Below, piece after piece: positions 13,074-19,824 of a stretch of DNA of 26,835 bases; within the stretch, counting starts at the first letter, position 1; each line of letters opens with the position of its first letter. Source of the DNA: Candidatus Woesebacteria bacterium. Lineage in GTDB: Bacteria > Patescibacteriota > Microgenomatia > UBA8517 > UBA10165. Below the pieces are notes generated by a model. It did no database searches. It saw nothing but the letters and a program-made list of their open reading frames with translations, and was not told where the DNA came from. The position numbers and the translations under genes are program-made. Location of the stretch: positions 1-26,835 of the forward strand of contig NZCP01000028.1 of the NCBI GenBank assembly GCA_002686465.1. The letters are read 5' to 3'.

Positions 13074-14243
13074 ATGGCAAAAGACAAAAGAGAGGATTAT
13101 TTAAAAAAGCTTGAAAAAGTTTCAGGGTTAACCCGAGATGAGGCGAAAAAGCAGCTGTTAGCCGAGCTTGACCGCACTCTTTCTTCTGAGAAGGCAAAGC
13201 GTATTCGCCAAACAGAGGAAGGCTTCAAACTGGAATCAACTGAGATAGCTCGCGAAATTCTAGCAGACAGCATGCGACATGGTGCTACTGATTATGTGGC
13301 CGAATACACGATTTCGAGTGTTAGGCTACCCGATGAAGAAATAAAGGGTAGAATAATTGGGCGCGAGGGACGCAATATTAGGGCCTTTGAACAAGCAACA
13401 GGAGTTGAAATCGAACTGGAAGACACAAACGATATAAAACTTTCTTCTTTTGATCCAATTCGTCGTGAGATTGCTCGGCGTAGTCTTGAAACCTTGATAA
13501 AAGATGGCCGAATTCAACCGTCGAGGATTGAAGAAGTTGTTACCCAAACCAAAAAACATCTAGACCAGTTTTTACAAGACGAGGGCAAAAGAATTGCACA
13601 CGCTTGCGGGGTTTACGATCTTCCACTAGAGCTGGTTCATATGGTTGGACGTTACCATTTTAGAACTTCATATGGTCAAAATCTTGGCCAACACACAATA
13701 GAAGAAACAAAGATAGGGGTGCAGATTGCCCATGAGATGGGGGCCGATGTAGAAATTGTGCGACGAGGATGTCTCCTTCATGACATTGGTAAAATTGTTA
13801 CCGAAGGGGAAGGGACACACGTCCAACTAGGAGTAGATCTTCTCAAGAAGCATAATCTCTCCGAAGAAGTTGTTAATAGTGTTGCCGAGCACCATGAGGA
13901 TAAACCTTTTTCTTCGGTAGAGTCGGTTGTAGTTTACATTGCAGATGCAATATCAGGGTCTCGTCCAGGAGCACGATATGAGCCACACGAGGATTATGTT
14001 AAACGCATGGAAAAGATTGAAGAAGTTGCACATGATTTTTCTGGAGTTGAGCAGGTATTTGCCTTTCAGGCGGGGCGTGAGGTGAGAGTTGTTGTTAGAC
14101 CAGACGAGGTCTCAGACGACGAACTAACAGTTTTAGTACATGACATTGCACAGCGGCTAGAAAAAGAAGCAGAGTATGCAGGACAAATTAAGGTGACAGC
14201 GGTTCGTCAAACACAAGCCTCTGAGACAACGAAGGCAAAGTGA
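13074..14243 (+). CDS. rny: Ribonuclease Y, lacking the N-terminal membrane anchor
   Basis: RNase Y is an endoribonuclease that initiates mRNA decay. The 389-residue protein keeps the KH domain (GRIIGREGRNIRAFE, from residue 92) and the HD domain with GCLLHDIGK (His236-Asp237) and AEHHEDKPF. The end EYAGQIKVTAVR is typical. It starts at the LEKVSGLTRDEAKKQLL segment, so the N-terminal transmembrane helix and most of the long coiled coil found in 500-520-residue homologues are missing. An in-frame TAA lies 24 nt upstream of the ATG, so no longer start exists here. It is therefore predicted to be soluble. A structured leader precedes it and a terminator follows. Confidence 0.93.
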   Translation: MAKDKREDYLKKLEKVSGLTRDEAKKQLLAELDRTLSSEKAKRIRQTEEGFKLESTEIAREILADSMRHGATDYVAEYTISSVRLPDEEIKGRIIGREGRNIRAFEQATGVEIELEDTNDIKLSSFDPIRREIARRSLETLIKDGRIQPSRIEEVVTQTKKHLDQFLQDEGKRIAHACGVYDLPLELVHMVGRYHFRTSYGQNLGQHTIEETKIGVQIAHEMGADVEIVRRGCLLHDIGKIVTEGEGTHVQLGVDLLKKHNLSEEVVNSVAEHHEDKPFSSVESVVVYIADAISGSRPGARYEPHEDYVKRMEKIEEVAHDFSGVEQVFAFQAGREVRVVVRPDEVSDDELTVLVHDIAQRLEKEAEYAGQIKVTAVRQTQASETTKAK

Positions 14244-14256
14244 TACTTTGCAATCG

Positions 14257-14276
14257 GCGTGATTATTCGCGCTTTT
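14257..14276 (+). terminator. Rho-independent terminator of rny
   Basis: GCGTG (14257-14261) and CGCGC (14268-14272) form a five-pair stem with one wobble around ATTATT, followed by TTTT. It lies 13 nt after the rny stop and just before the next promoter. Confidence 0.6.
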
Positions 14277-14278
14277 CC

Positions 14279-14308
14279 TTGACTTTTCTTCCCAAGACAA
14301 AGTATTAT
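14279..14308 (+). promoter_or_regulatory. Promoter of the HU-like gene
   Basis: TTGACT (14279-14284), an 18-nt spacer and TATTAT (14303-14308) give a predicted leader of about 26 nt before the ATG at 14341. Confidence 0.65.
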
Positions 14309-14340
14309 GTTTGGTATCTAGCAGGGGAAACACTTGGGAC

Positions 14341-14610
14341 ATGACCAAAAAACAATTAATTGAGCAGGTATCGAGAAAAGCTCATTTAACCAAAAGGGGA
14401 GCAACTGAAGCCGTAGAGACTTTCTTAGGGGAAATACAGAGAGCTCTAACAAAAGGAGACAGGGTTATCATTAGCGGTTTTGGAACTTTCTTTGTAGATC
14501 AACTCAAGAAGAAAAAGATGTTTTTAAGAGGAAAGGAAGAAGAAATTCCTTCTCACAGAGCTCCAAAATTCCACGCAGGTAAAACTCTCAAAAGAGTTGT
14601 TAGAAGGTAG
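14341..14610 (+). CDS. HU-family DNA-binding protein
   Basis: HU proteins bend and compact DNA non-specifically as dimers. From the ATG at 14341 the protein is 89 residues (MTKKQLIEQVSRKAHLTKR onward), the normal size. The longer frame upstream would begin inside the predicted leader. The dimerisation helices (ATEAVETFLGEIQRAL), the signature VIISGFGTFFV and the C-terminal KTLKRVV are present. The beta-arm (KKKKMFLRGKEEEIPSHRAPKFHAG, described here in pieces: KKKKMFLRG, EEIPSHRAP) lacks the usual GRNPxTG sequence, so DNA contacts may differ. It has its own promoter and is separated from the next gene by 35 nt. Confidence 0.9.
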   Translation: MTKKQLIEQVSRKAHLTKRGATEAVETFLGEIQRALTKGDRVIISGFGTFFVDQLKKKKMFLRGKEEEIPSHRAPKFHAGKTLKRVVRR

Positions 14611-14622
14611 AACTAGCTTCTG

Positions 14623-14631
14623 TGGTATATT
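14623..14631 (+). promoter_or_regulatory. Extended -10 promoter upstream of the kinase-fold gene
   Basis: TGG-TATATT (14623-14631) lies 14 nt before the GTG at 14646. No convincing -35 is seen, as is common for extended -10 promoters. Confidence 0.45.
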
Positions 14632-14645
14632 GAAGATGCAAAAAG

Positions 14646-15695
14646 GTGAATAAGAAAAATTTGCCACAAGATAGTATATCGGTGATGCGGACTTCGGGTA
14701 TCGATTTGAAGTCTCGCTGGCAACTCATTTTGAAAGAAGAGTCTGGGAAAATTGGCTTTAGTCCAGACAAAAAGCTTTTAAGAAAAAGTGAATGGTGGAA
14801 AACAGGGAAAATTGGCGCTGTTCATTGTCCAGGATTTGTGACTGTAAATGGAGAAAGAGTACGTGGAGTTCTCAAGATACAAGGAACAAAACCTCCAACC
14901 AGTGAGGTGGCACTGATTGAGGGGTTTGCAAAACAAAACAGAAGCAAGAGAATACGACCTCCGCGGATTTTTTCGCACACCCCATGGAGTAAGGAAAAGC
15001 AATACGAGGCATTTATTGTAGAAGAAGTCCAAGGGGAACCTGTGATGAATGGCCGTCCGGCCGACAAGAAAGAACTCAATTTTTTTTTCGAGTTGTATAA
15101 CGACTATCGTGCGAATTGCCGGAATAAACCATGGGTTACAAAACCACAATCTTGGTCGTACGCCGAACAAGTTAACAGATGGCGTTCTGCAGTCAAGGAG
15201 CAATCCAAAGTTGATCCTCGAAGGTCACCAGAAGATAAAAGACTGGTAGAGAATGCAATTGATATTGTTGAAAGAAACCTGTTGGTTGAGGATCTGGAGT
15301 TCGTCCACGGGCATTTTCAACCGGGAGATCTTATTAAAACTCCACAAGGTGATTTTGTACTTTTTTCTAATTTGTTCTGGTCTTGGAGAATTCCTTTTTA
15401 TGACGCTGTTTTCGGATATCATTGGTGGATGTTGGGAATGGAGTATGCAAAAGGATTAACACCTCAATCACTTGAGAAGGAACGGAAAAGGTGGCTGCGG
15501 AAGATATTTGATCTACCAGAGATCAGAGGCAATTCTAAAGCCGAGCGATTGGCCAATCTTGCCTTACTTGAGCGTGCTGTTCCAGCACTGATGGTTGATA
15601 GATATATGTTAGCTCCTGATAGTCAGTCAGAACAGATAATAACGGAAGGTGCACGCAAAGAATTAAAAAGGTTGATTTCGACTTTATCGAAATGA
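14646..15695 (+). CDS. Kinase-fold (APH/choline-kinase-like) protein with degenerate active site
   Basis: Function unknown. The 349-residue protein is read from a GTG; a later ATG at 14685 is an alternative. It shows traces of the aminoglycoside-phosphotransferase fold: a possible beta-3 lysine in RGVLKIQG (Lys77), a possible helix-C glutamate in SEVALIEGF, and FVHGHFQPGDLI (221-230) at the place of the HGDxxxxN loop. There the catalytic Asp is His223 and the Asn is Asp228. The metal-binding Asp expected in the next strand is missing (FVLFSNLFW). This suggests a pseudokinase or non-kinase carrier of the fold. The 3' end overlaps miaA by four bases (ATGA), so the two are co-translated. Confidence 0.6.
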   Translation: MNKKNLPQDSISVMRTSGIDLKSRWQLILKEESGKIGFSPDKKLLRKSEWWKTGKIGAVHCPGFVTVNGERVRGVLKIQGTKPPTSEVALIEGFAKQNRSKRIRPPRIFSHTPWSKEKQYEAFIVEEVQGEPVMNGRPADKKELNFFFELYNDYRANCRNKPWVTKPQSWSYAEQVNRWRSAVKEQSKVDPRRSPEDKRLVENAIDIVERNLLVEDLEFVHGHFQPGDLIKTPQGDFVLFSNLFWSWRIPFYDAVFGYHWWMLGMEYAKGLTPQSLEKERKRWLRKIFDLPEIRGNSKAERLANLALLERAVPALMVDRYMLAPDSQSEQIITEGARKELKRLISTLSK

Positions 15696-16588
15696 ATAAA
15701 ATCCTCGTGATCGTCGGCCCAACCGCGGTAGGAAAGACAGCACTTGCGCTTGCCCTTGCCAAAAAGTTTGATGGCGAGCTTTTGTCTGCCGATTCGAGGC
15801 AAGTTTACAAGGGGATGGATATAGTAACCGGCAAAGACTTGCCGAAGGATGGGACAAAAATCTGGCTTACGGACTTGGTTGATCCAAAGGAGGAATTTAG
15901 TGTTTCGCAATGGAGAAAGGAAGCCATGAAGGTGCTGAAGAGTGTGTGGGATAAGAAAAGACTACCGATTGTTGTCGGCGGAACTGGTCTTTATATTCGT
16001 GCATTACTCGATGGCATTGGGACAATAGATATTCCACCTAATAAAAGCTTGAGAGATCATCTCTCTGGTAAAACACCGCAAGAGCTTTTCGATATCCTTG
16101 CATCCGTCGATAATTTACGTGCCGCTGGTATGAACCAGTCGGATCGCAAAAATCCGAGGCGGCTTCTTAGGGCAATCGAGATTTCCCACTGGGAACAGGA
16201 CAAGTCTAAGGGAAGAGATAAAGGGAACAATCAGTGGGATATTTTTATGATAGGGCTAAAAACAGATGAGTTGGGCAAGAGTATTGAGAAGAGAGTCAAG
16301 GGTTTGGTAGAAGAGGGCGCTCTTGACGAAGTCAAGAGATTAATAAAAGGCGGTACTCATTGGGATGCGCAGTCGATGACAGGTATCGGCTACCGGAAAT
16401 TTCGGGACTTTTTTGATGGCAAAATTTCTCTTGAAGAGGTAGAGCGGCAATGGGTACAAGCAGATCTTCAATATGCCAAGCGTCAAATGACCTGGTTTAA
16501 GAAAGATAAGCGCGTCAAATGGTTTGATGTTGCACGCTCAGGTTGGCAGAAGAAGGTGGAGAAAGCAGTCAAGAATTGGTACAATTGA
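15692..16588 (+). CDS. miaA: tRNA dimethylallyltransferase
   Basis: MiaA transfers a dimethylallyl group to A37 of tRNAs that read UNN codons. The 298-residue protein has the P-loop GPTAVGKT, the family motif SADSRQVYKGMDIVTGK, VVGGTGLYIRALLDG and the late segment MTGIGYRKF. The C-terminal QYAKRQMTWFKKDKRVKWFD is also typical. Its start overlaps the stop of the kinase-fold gene, which hints at a shared transcript. The permease gene follows 13 nt after the stop. Confidence 0.96.
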   Translation: MNKILVIVGPTAVGKTALALALAKKFDGELLSADSRQVYKGMDIVTGKDLPKDGTKIWLTDLVDPKEEFSVSQWRKEAMKVLKSVWDKKRLPIVVGGTGLYIRALLDGIGTIDIPPNKSLRDHLSGKTPQELFDILASVDNLRAAGMNQSDRKNPRRLLRAIEISHWEQDKSKGRDKGNNQWDIFMIGLKTDELGKSIEKRVKGLVEEGALDEVKRLIKGGTHWDAQSMTGIGYRKFRDFFDGKISLEEVERQWVQADLQYAKRQMTWFKKDKRVKWFDVARSGWQKKVEKAVKNWYN

Positions 16589-16601
16589 CGAAACAGGCAC
16601 A

Positions 16602-17606
16602 ATGCGGACAATTGAAATCTCGCACAAGACGATTATTTTTACACTCCTTTTGTTGGGGTTCCTTTGGCTTGTCGCCCAAATAGTACCTTTGATCCTTGGC
16701 TTATTTGTTGCTCTCTTATTAATGACTGCCCTCAACCCTTGGGTTGATACACTTTCTAAGCTTGGTGTTCCCCGTGGTCTTGCGATTTTAGCTGTTTACA
16801 TCCTTCTTATTTCTATTCTTGCTGCGGGATTGACCAGTATCATACCCCCACTTGTTGAACAAACAACCAATTTGGTTAATAGTTTGCCAATGCTTTTTGA
16901 AGAGGTAGCCGTCTGGCTTGAAAGTGTTGGGTTGAGCGGAGTTGATGGTACTTTGATTGCGAGCCAAGTTTCCCAACTTGATACATTGCCCGCCAACCTA
17001 CTTAAAGTTATAGTTTCTGTTTTTTCAAACATAGTTGCTGTTTTTATGTCTTTGGTTGTTACTTTCTACCTTTTGCTGGAACGAAAGAATCTAAATAAGT
17101 ACCTTTTGGTTCTTTTTGGCGAGGGAGGGGAAAAGGATGCAAAAAGGTTTGTTGACCGCCTTGAGGAAAGACTTGGTGGATGGGTTAGAGGAGAGCTTGC
17201 TTTAATGTTTATTGTTGGAGTTGTAACCTATATAGGTCTTATTTTGCTCGGGATTCCTTATGCTTTGCCTTTGGCGATTTTAGCAGGATTATTGGAGATT
17301 ATTCCAGGAGTCGGACCGTTTATTTCAGCAGTCCCTGCGGTCTTGTTATCACTTACTATTTCACCCGCAATGGCGCTTGCGGTTGCGGCTCTTTATTTCT
17401 TGGTTCAGCAAGTTGAAAATTCAGTGATTGTCCCAAAGGTTATGCAAACTGTAGTAGGTGTTAATCCTTTGGTAACAATAATTGTCATTATTGTTGGTCT
17501 TAAACTGGCCGGTGTTCTCGGAGCTCTTCTTGCAGTGCCAATAGTTATTGTAATTCAAGTCGTGGCCGTTGAGATCTTTTCTATTAAAGCGCTCAAGAAG
17601 CTATAA
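16602..17606 (+). CDS. AI-2E family (UPF0118/PerM-like) membrane permease
   Basis: Members of this family include the TqsA autoinducer-2 exporter and Na+/H+ antiporter-like proteins; the substrate here cannot be inferred. From the ATG at 16602 (MRTIEISHKTIIF) the protein is 334 residues with about seven to eight helices. An earlier in-frame start would lie inside miaA. Diagnostic stretches are LLMTALNPWVDTLSKLGVPR near the N-terminus, the soluble helical region EERLGGWVRGELALMF, and GIPYALPLAILAGLLEIIPG with GPFISAVPAVLL. An extended -10 (TGG-TACAAT, 16577-16585) sits across the miaA end. Confidence 0.9.
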   Translation: MRTIEISHKTIIFTLLLLGFLWLVAQIVPLILGLFVALLLMTALNPWVDTLSKLGVPRGLAILAVYILLISILAAGLTSIIPPLVEQTTNLVNSLPMLFEEVAVWLESVGLSGVDGTLIASQVSQLDTLPANLLKVIVSVFSNIVAVFMSLVVTFYLLLERKNLNKYLLVLFGEGGEKDAKRFVDRLEERLGGWVRGELALMFIVGVVTYIGLILLGIPYALPLAILAGLLEIIPGVGPFISAVPAVLLSLTISPAMALAVAALYFLVQQVENSVIVPKVMQTVVGVNPLVTIIVIIVGLKLAGVLGALLAVPIVIVIQVVAVEIFSIKALKKL

Positions 17607-17633
17607 TATAAATTGGTGCAAAGAGCACAAAGT

Positions 17634-17661
17634 TTGAAATTCAGCCTCAATTTGGTATAAT
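17634..17661 (+). promoter_or_regulatory. Promoter of rnpB
   Basis: TTGAAA (17634-17639), a 16-nt spacer and extended -10 TGG-TATAAT (17653-17661) end six bases before the first base of the P1 helix. This fits transcription starting at the mature 5' end. Confidence 0.75.
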
Positions 17662-17666
17662 GCACG

Positions 17667-18005
17667 TGCCTTAGGAATCAGGACAATCGCTCTGTATCGT
17701 ATGGTATGGAGAGGAAAGTCCAGGCAGCAGGAAGCAGGGGAGTCGTCGTAAGACGACACGGGTACCCTTCGATGGAACTCAGGGTAACCTGAGCGAAGCC
17801 GAAGGTCAACCGCTAGTTTAGAGCCACAGAGACAACGACTCATTCCGGCTGTTAATTACAGTTGGAAAAGAGGGTGAAAAGAGGCAATCCTCCCCGCTGC
17901 AACCTCCGATCGGTGCGCTATTACCCGCTTCCGGGATGCACCAAAGATGAGGGCATAGACAGATGATTGTCTAAAACAGAACCTGGCTTACTCATTCCTA
18001 GGGCA
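17667..18005 (+). ncRNA. rnpB: RNase P RNA, bacterial type A
   Basis: RNase P RNA is the catalytic subunit that cuts 5' leaders from pre-tRNAs. The universally conserved GAGGAAAGTCC (17711-17721), AGAGGCAATCC (from 17880) and ACAGAA (17976-17981, followed by CCTGGCTTA) are present in the right order. P1 closes the molecule: TGCCTTAGGAAT (17667-17678) pairs with ATTCCTAGGGCA (17994-18005) over 12 positions with one wobble. A GTAA-capped stem GTCGTC/GACGAC is at 17742-17757. The length of about 339 nt is slightly short for type A. The ends are inferred from P1. A terminator follows, then a partial second copy of the 3' end. Confidence 0.95.
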
Positions 18006-18007
18006 TC

Positions 18008-18035
18008 AAAAGACACCAGTGACTGGTGTCTTTTT
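18008..18035 (+). terminator. Terminator of rnpB
   Basis: AAAAGACACCAGT is followed by its reverse complement ACTGGTGTCTTTT with a single G between them (the real loop is larger), then a T run ending at 18035. It begins three bases after the rnpB 3' end. Confidence 0.9.
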
Positions 18036-18042
18036 GTATAAT

Positions 18043-18114
18043 AGCATCAGCAAGAGGAGCGCAGGTTGAGACCGTAAGGTCAAAACCGAGAACTCTTACT
18101 CATTCCTAGAGCAC
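18043..18114 (+). ncRNA. Partial diverged copy of the rnpB 3' end; possible small RNA
   Basis: CTTACTCATTCCTAG (18095-18109) is identical to 17987-18001 in rnpB, and GCA follows one base later in both. Upstream, AGAAC also matches but with a gap. The segment folds on its own: AAGAG/CTCTT encloses GGTT/AACC and GACC-GTAA-GGTC. A TATAAT (18037-18042) lies just upstream without a clear -35, and a perfect terminator follows. It could be an independently transcribed small RNA or a recombination remnant of rnpB. P1 strand pairing with the rnpB 5' end would be possible with two mismatches. Confidence 0.45.
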
Positions 18115-18142
18115 AAAAAACCACCTTTAAAGGTGGTTTTTT
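18115..18142 (+). terminator. Perfect palindromic terminator after the rnpB-3'-like segment
   Basis: AAAAAACCACCTTT (18115-18128) is followed directly by its exact reverse complement AAAGGTGGTTTTTT. The T run and A run make it usable on both strands. Confidence 0.88.
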
Positions 18143-18151
18143 GGTGGAAAC

Positions 18152-18181
18152 TTGACAAACATACTCCTTACTTTACACAAT
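18152..18181 (+). promoter_or_regulatory. Promoter of the TM-helix channel-like gene, with dyad
   Basis: TTGACA (18152-18157), an 18-nt spacer and CACAAT (18176-18181). The dyad TACTCC (18162-18167) with GGAGTA (18182-18187) flanks the -10 and could be an operator. A strong AGGAGG (18205-18210) follows in the leader. Confidence 0.45.
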
Positions 18182-18224
18182 GGAGTAGAGTACTTTAGAT
18201 AAAAAGGAGGGGGTGAGTTATTAA

Positions 18225-18908
18225 GTGATGTTATTACAAGTATGGCAGGAAGCAATCATGGCTTCCTGGAACGAAGTTTGGTCGGCATTCCTCTCTTTTC
18301 TTCCCTCAGTAATAGGAGCAATCATAATCTTTGTGGTTGGTATCTTTATCGCTGGTTGGGGAAAGAGGCTTATCGAGGAGGTATTAAGAATTGTTAAATT
18401 CGAAAGCTTGTCAACAAGCTCTGGATTTGCAAGATATCTCGAGCGCGCCGATATGAAACTAACGGCAAGTCAGCTTTTGGGAAGTATTTTTAAGTGGATT
18501 TTGCTATTGGTTTTCTTTATCGCGGCAGTAGAGATTTTGGGACTGACAGTAGTGTCGGTTGTTCTAACAAACCTTCTTGGTTATATCCCGAATGTCTTGG
18601 CCGCGGCCTTGATTTTTGGTGCCGGTTTTATTATTGCCAATTTTTCTGAAAATTTGGTACGAGGTGCCTTTACAACTATCGACCATCAAACAGCCAAGCC
18701 GGTTGGAAAACTTGCGCATTGGGTTATCTTGGTTGTTGCATTCTTTGCAGCAGTCGATCAGTTAAAGATCGCACCAACACTAATTGATACTTTCTTCCAA
18801 GGTCTAACTTGGACACTAGTTCTAATCCTAGGTCTTTCATTCGGACTTGGAGGTAAAGAATTTGTGGCCAAAATATTGGACGATTGGTACAAGAAAATTA
18901 GCAAGTAA
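18225..18908 (+). CDS. TM-helix / MscS-like small membrane protein
   Basis: This is a predicted mechanosensitive-channel-like or CmpX-type membrane protein. It has 227 residues from GTG at 18225, or 226 from the adjacent in-frame ATG at 18228. Five or so hydrophobic helices are visible. The repeated motif FLPSVIGAIIIFVVGIFIAG and YIPNVLAAALIFGAGFIIAN is the TM-helix (PF05552) repeat found beside MscS domains, and the end LSFGLGGKEFVAKILDDWY resembles the MscS pore-lining segment. No beta domain follows, so it is shorter than true MscS. It may respond to osmotic stress, but that is inference. It has its own promoter and stands alone. Confidence 0.8.
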   Translation: MMLLQVWQEAIMASWNEVWSAFLSFLPSVIGAIIIFVVGIFIAGWGKRLIEEVLRIVKFESLSTSSGFARYLERADMKLTASQLLGSIFKWILLLVFFIAAVEILGLTVVSVVLTNLLGYIPNVLAAALIFGAGFIIANFSENLVRGAFTTIDHQTAKPVGKLAHWVILVVAFFAAVDQLKIAPTLIDTFFQGLTWTLVLILGLSFGLGGKEFVAKILDDWYKKISK

Positions 18909-18957
18909 AGCACTTGGCAGAAAGAAATGTTAGGAAGAGCCTAATGTATGTAAATAT

Positions 18958-19629
18958 TTAGGCGGTGTGGTCTAGTGGTGCTTCTTTTCTCAGTCTTTTA
19001 ATACTCTGGACAACAAAGAAACGTCCTTGTCGGGAAATCAATTTCTTTTTTTCTAATTTTTTGATTTCAATACTAGTTGTCTCTCTCGTGAGGCCAACTA
19101 AAGAGGCAATATCTTTATGTGTCAGAGGAATTGGAATAATGATTTTCGCTTTACTTCTTGGTGAGGCAGGCTTGCCAAGGTAGTCTGCATAAGTGCACAA
19201 GATTGATGCGATCTTTGTATAGGCATTACCGAATATAACGTGTTCGGTTCTGTTTAGGAACCCGTGAAGACGAACCAAGATCTGTTTTGCTATTTCGTAT
19301 AGCGTATCTGGTTCTTGCCTCAAGAACTCCTGGAATTTATCTTTTGGTGCTCGCAAGACTGCAACAGAAGTCAGTGCTTCAATATAGTATGGGTTTGGGA
19401 TATCGCTTAACGCCCAGGTTACAGGAAAACAATCACCGGGTTTGAACATGGCGAGTGTCAGCTCTTGCCCTTCCTCAGAAATTGAATATACACGTACATA
19501 ACCCCTTCTGAGGCAGAAGATACCTGATGGAGTATCATGGGCCCGCAAAATAGCTTCACCCTTTTTGTATTGGACCCGTCTATATCTAGAAAAGAAGTCC
19601 TCAATCTTTTTGGACTGATTTTCTGACAC
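18958..19629 (-). CDS. Crp/Fnr-family transcriptional regulator
   Basis: The 223-residue protein has an N-terminal cyclic-nucleotide-binding-like beta-roll (about 10-120; RRGYVRVYSISEEGQELTL, FKPGDCFPV) and a long dimer helix. A C-terminal winged helix includes THKDIASLVGLTRETTSIEI and KKLEKKKLISRQGRFFVV. The phosphate-binding RxS motif of cAMP-binding members is not evident, and the Fnr iron-sulphur cysteine pattern is absent, so the signal is unknown. It starts with GTG. TATAAT (minus strand, 19642-19637) is seven bases upstream, which predicts a leaderless mRNA. The nearest gene on the same strand ends about 195 nt upstream. Confidence 0.88.
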   Translation of the reverse strand: MSENQSKKIEDFFSRYRRVQYKKGEAILRAHDTPSGIFCLRRGYVRVYSISEEGQELTLAMFKPGDCFPVTWALSDIPNPYYIEALTSVAVLRAPKDKFQEFLRQEPDTLYEIAKQILVRLHGFLNRTEHVIFGNAYTKIASILCTYADYLGKPASPRSKAKIIIPIPLTHKDIASLVGLTRETTSIEIKKLEKKKLISRQGRFFVVQSIKRLRKEAPLDHTA

Positions 19630-19636
19630 TCGGGCT

Positions 19637-19642
19637 ATTATA
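19637..19642 (-). promoter_or_regulatory. -10 element of the Crp/Fnr gene
   Basis: A consensus TATAAT on the minus strand lies seven bases before the GTG start. No clear -35 is seen. The upstream TGTGA at 19664-19668 has only a poor partner half-site (CTACA), so autoregulation is possible but weakly supported. Confidence 0.45.
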
Positions 19643-19824
19643 CAACATGTGGTATAGATTATTTGTGAACTAGACTACATATGCTAGGTAATCTTGGTTA
19701 CTGAAAAGGCACCTAGTTTGTGCAAGGATAAAGCCTCGAATTATGTGTTACCAAGTGGAGGTAAATATGTGTCACGAACGATCGCCTCCTGCCTGAAGAG
19801 AACACTGTCCTAGCCTGTTCTACA

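Noticed and set aside
18961..18984. tRNA-like 5' half (GGCGGTG, then GTCTAGTGG) at the end of the Crp/Fnr gene
   Set aside because: No anticodon arm, T arm or matching acceptor strand follows, and the bases encode the C-terminus of the Crp/Fnr protein on the other strand.
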